Positions 1 through 5,560 of a stretch of 11,928 nucleotides of DNA are shown piece by piece. How positions within the stretch are numbered: the first letter of the stretch is position 1; each line of letters opens with the position of its first letter. A model generated the notes under the pieces. The model was not told the origin of the DNA and did not search any database. It saw nothing but the letters and a program-made list of their open reading frames with translations. The position numbers and the translations under genes are program-made. The stretch is from DASWVC01 sp036401335 (lineage in GTDB: Bacteria > Verrucomicrobiota > Verrucomicrobiia > Chthoniobacterales > JAFAMB01), in NCBI GenBank assembly GCA_036401335.1, contig DASWVC010000110.1, positions 1 to 11,928 of the forward strand. The letters run 5' to 3'.

Positions 1-891
1 GATCGCCGGGGCGTAACCCTTCCCTTTTTGCGTGATGATGTGCAGAAGAACGGGTTCATTCTGACGCTTAAGAAACTCGAACGTCTGGATAAGCAGCGGT
101 ATGTCGTGCCCGTCAATCGGACCGTAATAACGCAACCCGAGCTCCTCAAAAAGCACGCTCGGCAACACCAGGTTTTTGGCACCTTCTTCCACCTTCGCCA
201 GAAGGTGGTGGGCAAACCTGCCGCCGATGATTTCCACGAACCGCGCCGCTTTTTCGTGCAGGTGGCTGTAGGCGTCGCTGGTGACAATTTTGTTCAGGTA
301 ATTGGCCATCGCGCCGACGTTCTTGGCGATTGACCATTCATTGTCGTTAAGAACCACAATGAACCGTTTGGTCTGCTCCGCAACGTTGTTCAGGGCTTCG
401 TAGCTGGCGCCACAGGTAAAGGCAGCATCCCCCGCTACAACCACGACGTTCTCCTTTGAGCCGCGACGATCCCGGGCAACCGCCATGCCAAGCGCAGCCG
501 AAAGCGCCGTACCGGCATGCCCGGCACCGTAGCAATCGTGTTCGCTCTCCGTCCGGAGCAGGAACCCGTTCAGGCCCTGGTATTGACGAATGGTACTGAA
601 CCGGTCCCTTCGACCCGTCAGCAGCTTGTGCACGTAGCCTTGGTGGCTGACGTCGAACAGCATTTTGTCCGTTGGCGTTTGAAAAACCCGGTGCAGGGCA
701 ATCGTCAACTCCACCACCCCGAGATTTGGTCCCAGGTGCCCCCCCGTTTGCGAAAGAATGGTAATGAGTTCGTCGCGGATTTCCTGGGCAAGTTGAGGGA
801 GTTCCGCCTCCTCCAATCGCTTCAGGTCGCTGGGGCCGTTGACGCCGTCGAGAATGCGACCCTGGACGGCTTTAGAAAAGGCTGATTTCAT
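1..891 (-). CDS. dxs: 1-deoxy-D-xylulose-5-phosphate synthase, N-terminal part (gene runs off the window)
   Basis: This is the first 297 codons of a roughly 620-residue ThDP enzyme that condenses pyruvate with glyceraldehyde 3-phosphate, the entry step of the MEP isoprenoid pathway, in the cytoplasm. The frame is open to base 1. Visible landmarks are GGHLGPNLGVVELTIALH (residues 50-67, with active-site His52), SHQGYVHKLLTGR (82-94, His83 and His88), an RTESEHD...GAGH block (113-125), the ThDP motif GDAAFTCG (154-161) followed by LNDNEWSI (181-188), and GPIDGHD and KGKGY near the break. The ThDP motif is usually GDG; here the third residue is Ala156. SHQGY and NDNEWSI also differ from the common GHQAY and NDN.MSI forms. 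The ATG at 891-889 has an AAGGA ribosome site at 904-900, 8 nt upstream. The start lies 20 bp inside xseB, so translational coupling is likely. The family call is secure; the C-terminal half is not visible. Confidence 0.95.
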   Translation of the reverse strand, partial: MKSAFSKAVQGRILDGVNGPSDLKRLEEAELPQLAQEIRDELITILSQTGGHLGPNLGVVELTIALHRVFQTPTDKMLFDVSHQGYVHKLLTGRRDRFSTIRQYQGLNGFLLRTESEHDCYGAGHAGTALSAALGMAVARDRRGSKENVVVVAGDAAFTCGASYEALNNVAEQTKRFIVVLNDNEWSIAKNVGAMANYLNKIVTSDAYSHLHEKAARFVEIIGGRFAHHLLAKVEEGAKNLVLPSVLFEELGLRYYGPIDGHDIPLLIQTFEFLKRQNEPVLLHIITQKGKGYAPAI

Positions 892-1180
892 GGTCTTGAT
901 CCTTGGTGGACTCCTTGGGTTTAGCGGTGGATTCCAGGGGGGCCGCCGGCACGACGGCCGTTGCTTTGGTGGTAACGTCGCGATTCAACGTCTCAACGCG
1001 GTGCTCAGCAGAAGCGAGGCGCTCGTTGCAGATCCCAACCAGCCGAATCCCTTCTTCATACCGGACAATGAGCTCTTCCAGGGGCAGTTTCGAAGACTCC
1101 ATCTGCTCAACGATCCGTTCCAGTTTCTCGATGGCGGCTTCAAAAGAGAGTTCTGCACCCTCCAACGGGATTTTTGGCAT
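872..1180 (-). CDS. xseB: Exodeoxyribonuclease VII small subunit
   Basis: A 102-residue protein whose first 70 residues fit the exonuclease VII small subunit: SFEAAIEKLERIVEQMES at 12-29, then a YEEGIRL segment and a second helix with CNERLASAEHRVETL. These form the two-helix coiled coil that binds the large subunit XseA; the complex degrades single-stranded DNA to oligonucleotides in the cytoplasm. The last 30-odd residues are a Lys/Thr/Ala/Pro-rich tail beyond the usual 70-80 residue length, and its coding DNA overlaps the dxs start by 20 bp. The ATG at 1180 is the first possible start, since a TAA sits two codons upstream. A good Shine-Dalgarno is lacking (an AAGG is only 1 nt away). E. 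coli has the order xseB-ispA-dxs; here no ispA lies between. xseA is not in the window. Confidence 0.93.
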   Translation of the reverse strand: MPKIPLEGAELSFEAAIEKLERIVEQMESSKLPLEELIVRYEEGIRLVGICNERLASAEHRVETLNRDVTTKATAVVPAAPLESTAKPKESTKDQDHEISLF

Positions 1181-1319
1181 GCCTTAAAACCGGAACCTTA
1201 AATGGGGTGGGGGAGATTGCCACTAATAATTAAATCGGACGCGGAATCTCAGGAAACGTTCGCGCTTGATGCCCTTGACGGCGGCTTCACCGGACGAAAA
1301 CACGTCCTCGGAATCTCCG

Positions 1320-2411
1320 TCAATGCTCCGGAAACACCGCCGGGTCGCGCGATTCCGAGGTGGGCAGGGCGGGAACCAGCATCGACGGTCCGGGATGCTC
1401 GTTGGCCGGCAGGTCAAGGGCAGTGACGTCCACGGTAAGGTCTTTACCGTCACGCACCACGGTCACCGGCACTTGATCGTGGGCGGTGAGAAAAAATGCC
1501 ACATTCAGGATGTCCGGCGTGGCGTGAACCCTGACCGAGCCGACGGCCAACAAGGTGTCGCCAACTTGCAACCCTGCGACTTCAGCCGGCGAATTTGCCT
1601 GAAAACCAGAAATCACGACGCTTGAGTCTTCGACCGGCACCTCCGCATCACGAACTGAAACGCCCAGCCAACCCGGCCGGACTGCCCCATAACGGACGTA
1701 ATCAGACCGAATTTTTTCGGCGGCCTTGATGGGCAGGGCGTAACATGCCGGCTGGGTGCCGAGGCTGCGGATGAGAATGCCAACGGCCTCACCCCGCAGG
1801 TTGAGAATGGGTGCGCCCGCCTCGCCTTTCTGCACCGGGAGGTTCACCCGCAAAAGCGTCGTGGGGAAATAACGGTTCAGGTATTTGATGTCAAAGCCGC
1901 CAATCAAGCCAAAAACGGGCGTTGCCGGCAGGTCGAGCGGGTAACCGATGGCCACAAGCGGCGACGCCAGTTGCAATTCCTCGGAATGGCCGACGGGAAT
2001 CCAGGGAGTGTTGGCCTCAACTTTCAGAATCGCAATGCCACTTTTCGGGTCCGCCACCAACCGACGGGCCGGGTAACGGCTTGATCCGAACTCCACGGTG
2101 ATTTCACGGGATTCGCCACCCACGTCGTAAGCGGTGTAGATGGTTCCGTTTGGGTCGAACAGAAACCCCGTCCCGGCCAACCTGCCAAAATCGTCCTCCG
2201 CTTCGATTCGAACCACGGCGTTTTTCGCGTTCTCGTAAATCCGAAGCACGTCTGCGGAGATGGCGGCCAGCGTGTCCTGCCCAAGAACGGGGCTTGCCGG
2301 CCAGCAACTGCAAACAACGGTGCAGACCAGGCCTCTGCCCAGCCATCGGAGAAATGCTCCAGAGCGCACCGGAACCGGTACCAGGAAAAACAGAGCCTGT
2401 TTGATGACCAT
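1320..2411 (-). CDS. HtrA-like trypsin-fold protein with PDZ domain, catalytic triad lost
   Basis: A 363-residue secreted or membrane-anchored protein with an HtrA/DegP layout: a hydrophobic N-terminal signal segment ending near VLGQ, a chymotrypsin-fold domain (about residues 50-240) and one PDZ domain (about 247-335, starting GWLGVSV). The fold is recognised from GTGFLFDPNG, DPKSGIAILKV and GEAGAPILN, which line up with GSGFIID, DPKTDLAVLKV and GNSGGPLLN of active HtrA proteases. In this alignment all three catalytic residues are replaced: His by Asp96, Asp by Gly125 and Ser by Ala198. The protein should therefore not hydrolyse peptides and may act as a binding or sensing protein. The start is uncertain: ATG 2411 gives a compact signal peptide with GGAAGG 12 nt upstream, whereas ATG 2492 lies 4 bp after the preceding gene and would add 27 residues. 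It follows a sigma/membrane protein pair, recalling the position of mucD. Family call firm, function inferred. Confidence 0.85.
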   Translation of the reverse strand: MVIKQALFFLVPVPVRSGAFLRWLGRGLVCTVVCSCWPASPVLGQDTLAAISADVLRIYENAKNAVVRIEAEDDFGRLAGTGFLFDPNGTIYTAYDVGGESREITVEFGSSRYPARRLVADPKSGIAILKVEANTPWIPVGHSEELQLASPLVAIGYPLDLPATPVFGLIGGFDIKYLNRYFPTTLLRVNLPVQKGEAGAPILNLRGEAVGILIRSLGTQPACYALPIKAAEKIRSDYVRYGAVRPGWLGVSVRDAEVPVEDSSVVISGFQANSPAEVAGLQVGDTLLAVGSVRVHATPDILNVAFFLTAHDQVPVTVVRDGKDLTVDVTALDLPANEHPGPSMLVPALPTSESRDPAVFPEH

Positions 2412-2496
2412 GCCGACGAACAACCTTCCGGCCTGATCAGGCCGACAGGCTTCGCGGGCCCGCCCAGGGGGGCCGGCCCTTGAAACCTGCATCAAC

Positions 2497-2967
2497 TCAG
2501 AAACTCAAAGATACTTCGGTACTGACGGGCCGCCCCTCCAAAACGTACCGCGGCAAGCTCGCCTTCGACGGAGCAATGGAAGGGGCCAAGCTCAAACTAG
2601 CTCGCTCAACCTCACCCCATTCAAATTGCCGATTCAGCGTCAACCGGCCTGCTGATCCTGTTTTCACTTGCGCCTCCAACGTTGCCAAGCCGGATTCAGT
2701 CCCCGGATTCAAGGCACCGGAACCCACAAGGGCCGCCAGCACACAAAACACCCCGAAAACGCCGCCATAAGCATACGCGGGGATGCGGAATTGGCCCAGG
2801 CTGGATGTGCTTCGCTCCCACCAGATTTTTAGCGCTGACTGCCGAAGGAGGTCGGCACGCTGTCGCCGATGAAATTCCTGCAGGGCGTCGTCAAAATATC
2901 CGGGGGGAGGTTGCTCGAAGCGCTTAAGTTTAAGGAGCTGCTGTAGCTGCGGTTCGTCGAGCATCAT
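2497..2967 (-). CDS. Small single-span membrane protein, candidate anti-sigma factor
   Basis: A 156-residue protein I cannot assign to a named family. Residues 1-60 are hydrophilic and presumably cytoplasmic, with a distinctive KLKRFEQPPPGYF patch (13-25) and a basic EFHRRQR (31-37). One hydrophobic segment spans about 64-86, and the remaining 70 residues would be periplasmic. This topology (N-in, one span, short outer domain) and the 4-bp ATGA overlap with the upstream ECF sigma gene are what an anti-sigma factor would show. No zinc anti-sigma HxxxCxxC motif is present; the only cysteine (75) is inside the membrane span. The PPPGYF/FHRRQR pattern is one I associate with uncharacterised Verrucomicrobiota proteins next to ECF sigma genes, but this is memory, not a search. 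A second in-frame ATG follows immediately (2964). The anti-sigma role is inferred from context; the gene itself is secure. Confidence 0.8.
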   Translation of the reverse strand: MMLDEPQLQQLLKLKRFEQPPPGYFDDALQEFHRRQRADLLRQSALKIWWERSTSSLGQFRIPAYAYGGVFGVFCVLAALVGSGALNPGTESGLATLEAQVKTGSAGRLTLNRQFEWGEVERASLSLAPSIAPSKASLPRYVLEGRPVSTEVSLSF

Positions 2968-3551
2968 TTGTTTCTAAACTCTTCGAGGTAATTCTGCAAC
3001 TGTCGGTGTGCGTAGAACAATCGTGAACGAACGGTAGCCTCAGGCACTCTCAAAACCTGGGCGATTTCTGCGTGCGGCATCCCTTGGATGTCGAACATGG
3101 TCACGACTGCCCTGTGCTCTAAAGACAGCTTCATCATGGCTTCGTTCAATCTCTTTTGCAGTTCCGACAAGTCCACCTCGCGCAGTGGCGTGTTGGTGGC
3201 CGTCATCTCAATGTAGTCCTTGTCGTTCTGCACGTTTGCGTCCATGTCGTCGAGGCTCATCTGCACCCGCCGCCCACGTTTCTTGACAAAGTTAATCGTC
3301 ATGTTGACGGCAATGGCATGAATCCAGGTGTAAAAACTCGATTTCCCGCGAAAACCGCTGATCGAACGGTAGGCTTTTGCGAATACCTCCAGCAGCAGGT
3401 CGTTCGCATCCTCATGGTTGGAGGTCATGTTATAGATCAAGGAATAGACACGGGGACTGTAGCGCTGCCAAAGCACGTCAAAGGCCCGGGTATCGCCTCC
3501 CTGAGTCTGGCGCACAAGCGTTTCGTCATCTGGCTGGGACGCGTCGTCCAT
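2964..3551 (-). CDS. ECF-type (sigma-70 family, group 4) RNA polymerase sigma factor
   Basis: A 195-residue protein with the two domains of extracytoplasmic-function sigma factors. Region 2 covers about residues 10-95: a DVLWQRYSPRVYSLIYNM helix, the EDANDLLLEVFAKAYRSI core-binding segment and the FRGKSSFYTWIHAIAVN promoter-melting and -10 recognition segment. Region 4 covers about 135-190: KLSLEHRAVV followed by the helix-turn-helix around HAEIAQVLRVPEATVRSRL, which contacts the -35 element. There is no region 1.1 or 3. It should direct RNA polymerase to a specific, probably envelope-related regulon, with release controlled by the overlapping membrane protein. The start is ATG 3551; the codon before it, TTG, is a weaker alternative. 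No clear Shine-Dalgarno precedes it. It sits 169-172 bp downstream of pal, the largest gap in this block, which contains an inverted repeat. No autoregulatory ECF promoter was recognised by eye. Confidence 0.93.
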   Translation of the reverse strand: MDDASQPDDETLVRQTQGGDTRAFDVLWQRYSPRVYSLIYNMTSNHEDANDLLLEVFAKAYRSISGFRGKSSFYTWIHAIAVNMTINFVKKRGRRVQMSLDDMDANVQNDKDYIEMTATNTPLREVDLSELQKRLNEAMMKLSLEHRAVVTMFDIQGMPHAEIAQVLRVPEATVRSRLFYAHRQLQNYLEEFRNK

Positions 3552-3598
3552 CAAGAGAACTTAGTCTGCCGGGCCGTCCACTGCAGCTAGGACGACGC

Positions 3599-3631
3599 AC
3601 GGGATCAGGGCGGGGTTTCGCACAATCCCGT
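3599..3631. repeat. Inverted repeat between pal and the sigma gene
   Basis: Perfect 7-bp arms (ACGGGAT at 3599-3605, ATCCCGT at 3625-3631) flank a 19-nt spacer, in the 172-bp gap upstream of the ECF sigma gene. It could be an operator or weak RNA hairpin. On the minus strand it is not followed by a T-run, so an intrinsic terminator reading toward the sigma gene is unlikely. A separate 10-bp palindrome GGCCATGGCC lies at 3678-3687. The rest of the gap shows nothing I can interpret. Confidence 0.3.
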
Positions 3632-3723
3632 TTTCGCGGCCGTGCGCCTGCTGCTGCCTGCCTGCGGGCAAAGGAAAGGCCATGGCCCGCTTCAAACCGG
3701 CGCCCTCCCGAAACGATCCGGGG

Positions 3724-4218
3724 TCAACGAACCACACCAACTTCGACCCGACGGTTTTTTGCCCAGGCGTTCTCGCCGTGAGCGGGATCAGCCGGCATCT
3801 CGAGGCCAAAACTCACGGTTTGCAGACGGGCGGGCGAGACACCTTCCTGGCTCAGCGCGCTGCGCACGGCTTGGGCGCGGCGTTCACCCAGTGCGCGGTT
3901 GTACTCCTCGGTGCCGCGTTCATCGGTAAAACCTGCTAAAATGACGTTGCGATTTTCCCTTCGCATAAAGCTGGCGATCTCCTGAACCTTTGGCCTCTCG
4001 TTGGGCGAAACCTCAGCCCGGTCAAACCCGAACAGGATCGGAGCAAACTGCCCCTTTTGAACGCTGTCACTCAGAAAAGAGACACCTTCCTGTCGTGGAG
4101 GCAACGGCGTTCCGTTGACATAATCTCCATCCACGCCCGCGTACTCCTGGTTTTGGACCTTTTTACAAGCGCCCAAAGCGAGGATCAGCAAACAGCAGGA
4201 AACAACCGTTTTTTTCAT
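3724..4218 (-). CDS. pal: Peptidoglycan-associated lipoprotein Pal (OmpA-like domain)
   Basis: A 164-residue lipoprotein. The signal peptide MKKTVVSCCLLILALGAC ends in a lipobox (LGAC), with lipidation expected at Cys18. Residues 58-164 form an OmpA/Pal peptidoglycan-binding domain: an FGFDRAEV strand, TDERGT (98-103), YNRALGERRAQAV (106-118), and the closing AWAKNRRVEV. Asp99 and Arg113/Arg114 lie in the conserved blocks that hold the diaminopimelate of the peptide stem. It tethers the outer membrane to peptidoglycan and works with TolB, encoded just upstream. The usual GHTDERG is GFTDERG here (Phe97). I chose the ATG at 4218 because it gives a standard lipoprotein signal; a GTG eight codons earlier would overlap tolB. 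The tolB stop is 11 bp upstream and there is no strong Shine-Dalgarno, so coupling to tolB translation is likely. tolQRA are not in the window. Confidence 0.94.
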   Translation of the reverse strand: MKKTVVSCCLLILALGACKKVQNQEYAGVDGDYVNGTPLPPRQEGVSFLSDSVQKGQFAPILFGFDRAEVSPNERPKVQEIASFMRRENRNVILAGFTDERGTEEYNRALGERRAQAVRSALSQEGVSPARLQTVSFGLEMPADPAHGENAWAKNRRVEVGVVR

Positions 4219-4229
4219 AAACACAAAAT

Positions 4230-5396
4230 TCAACGGGACCACGCCGGCTCGGATATTTTACCCAGATCTCCAATCACCCGGTTTTCCCGGCTGCTTACCG
4301 TGTCAAACAGGTAAAGGCCGGTGCCCCGGGCAAAAAGGAGGTGCCGTGAGTCGGGCCCCCAGACCGGGTTTTCCCCAGCCCCAATCACGACGCGAGCCGG
4401 GCCTGAACCCAACTCAAGCACCGCCACCTGGAAGGTTCCGCCAACACGGACGTTGAACGCGACCCGTTTGCCGTCGGGCGACCAATCCGGCTCGGTGCAA
4501 TACCCAAAGCCTGTGTTTAACAATCGTCCACGGCCGCCCCCCGCCGGGACCTGGAAAAGCTGGGGGGCACCGCCCTCGTCCGAAGCGTAGATGAGGGTAG
4601 CGCCGTCGGGGGACCACGTGGGTGAAGATTCTGCGCCGCGGGAACGCGTCAGCCGCCGGGGCGAATCGCCGCTGATTGTAGTCACGTAAATGGCCGGGCT
4701 GCCGTCTTTGCTCAAGGTGCAGGCGATCCGGCTGCCATCCGGCGAGATGGCGGCTCCTGTGTTGATGCCGGGAAACTTCAAGACGCGATTGCGGGCACCG
4801 GAACGGAGGTCGATCAGGTAAACGTCGGCATAACCGCTCTGATACCCGGTGTAGGTCAGCCGGTGACCATCCGGGGAGAGGTGGGGGGCGACACTGATGG
4901 CTTGGTCGTGGGTGAGCTGGTAGGCATTTCCACCGTCGTAATCGGCGGTGTAAATTTCCTTGTGCCCGGTGCGGTTGCCCACAAAGGCGACCCGGGAAGT
5001 GGCAATGCCCTTGCTGCCGGTGAGCGTCTCCACCAGTTCATCGGCAAAGGCGTGAACCGCCCGGCGCGGGTCGCCGCCGTACGACTTCTTGAGGACCACC
5101 GCGCCCGTTTTGTCGAGGGCCGCGGCTGAGAAGGAACCTGGATCGGCGCTGCCGGAAACCACGACCGAGGCATTGTCAGCCTCACCCAGTGACAATGCGC
5201 CGGAGAGTTGAAGGTCGTTTTTCAGGACGGCTCCGGCCGCCGGTCCGGCGTTCCCCCCAAGTTCCTTCACCGCCACCACCACGGCGGTGCCTTTCCGAAT
5301 GGTGATCACGGGGGACGCAGCCTCCTGGCCGTGGCTGGGCGTGGCGACGATAAGCAACGTAAAGCAAAGGCCGGACAGCGCAGAAAATTTCATCAC
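4230..5396 (-). CDS. tolB: TolB-like periplasmic beta-propeller protein
   Basis: A 388-residue secreted protein. After a signal peptide (MKFSALSGLCFTLLIVATPSHG, cleavage before about residue 25) comes an N-terminal alpha/beta domain (about 28-125) resembling the TolB D1 domain, then a six-bladed PD40/WD40-like propeller to the C-terminus. The blades show in the repeated motifs LSPDGHRLTYT, ISPDGSRIACT, WSPDGATLIYA, WSPDGKRVAFN and WGPDSRHLLFA. TolB acts in the periplasm, binding Pal and coupling the Tol motor to outer-membrane constriction during division. The neighbour pal, 11 bp downstream, supports the call over a generic PD40 protein. The start is GTG 5396 or ATG 5393; a GGGAG at 5410-5406 is 9 nt from the GTG and 12 nt from the ATG, slightly favouring GTG. 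It is the first gene of the minus block; tolQ, tolR and tolA, normally upstream, are absent here. Confidence 0.9.
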   Translation of the reverse strand: MMKFSALSGLCFTLLIVATPSHGQEAASPVITIRKGTAVVVAVKELGGNAGPAAGAVLKNDLQLSGALSLGEADNASVVVSGSADPGSFSAAALDKTGAVVLKKSYGGDPRRAVHAFADELVETLTGSKGIATSRVAFVGNRTGHKEIYTADYDGGNAYQLTHDQAISVAPHLSPDGHRLTYTGYQSGYADVYLIDLRSGARNRVLKFPGINTGAAISPDGSRIACTLSKDGSPAIYVTTISGDSPRRLTRSRGAESSPTWSPDGATLIYASDEGGAPQLFQVPAGGGRGRLLNTGFGYCTEPDWSPDGKRVAFNVRVGGTFQVAVLELGSGPARVVIGAGENPVWGPDSRHLLFARGTGLYLFDTVSSRENRVIGDLGKISEPAWSR

Positions 5397-5413
5397 AGCA
5401 ATACGCTCCCGCC

Positions 5414-5440
5414 ATTATGCATTTCAGTCCGCTAAGTCAA
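5414..5440 (-). promoter_or_regulatory. Candidate sigma-70-like promoter for the tolB block
   Basis: On the minus strand TTGACT (5440-5435) and CATAAT (5419-5414) each match 5 of 6 bases of the -35 and -10 consensus, with a short 15-nt spacer. Transcription would begin near 5407, leaving an unusually short leader that almost cuts into the GGGAG ribosome site. The short spacer and short leader make this tentative. No convincing promoter was seen for the plus-strand block in the same 164-bp region. Confidence 0.25.
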
Positions 5441-5540
5441 CGCGGCATCGTGCCGGCGAAAGCCTTTGTCCAAGGAAAGCTGCGCGCGGGGCGGGGAGAA
5501 GAGAAGATCGCGCATGGACCCTTGCGGAACCGGTGCAACC

Positions 5541-5556
5541 GGCGCTAGCCTGCGCC
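5541..5556 (+). repeat. Small hairpin directly before the nucleotidyltransferase start
   Basis: GGCGC (5541-5545) and GCGCC (5552-5556) can pair around a 6-nt loop, ending 4 nt before ATG 5561. This is where a Shine-Dalgarno would be expected, and none is visible. A 9-bp imperfect tandem repeat (AACCGGTGC then AACCGGCGC, 5528-5545) runs into the left arm. It may limit translation of the first gene of the plus block, but the stem is short and could be chance in GC-rich DNA. Confidence 0.3.
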
Positions 5557-5560
5557 ACCC

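Noticed and set aside
1292..1307. Possible terminator hairpin after the HtrA-like gene
   Set aside because: The stem is only 5 bp (GGACG/CGTCC) and no T-tract follows on the minus strand, so intrinsic termination is not supported.
3678..3687. Palindrome GGCCATGGCC as an operator
   Set aside because: Ten-base palindromes of this composition are expected by chance in GC-rich DNA and nothing else marks the site.
3561..3809. 82-codon minus-strand frame in the pal-sigma gap
   Set aside because: It overlaps the pal C-terminus out of frame and its translation shows no domain; the gap is better read as non-coding.
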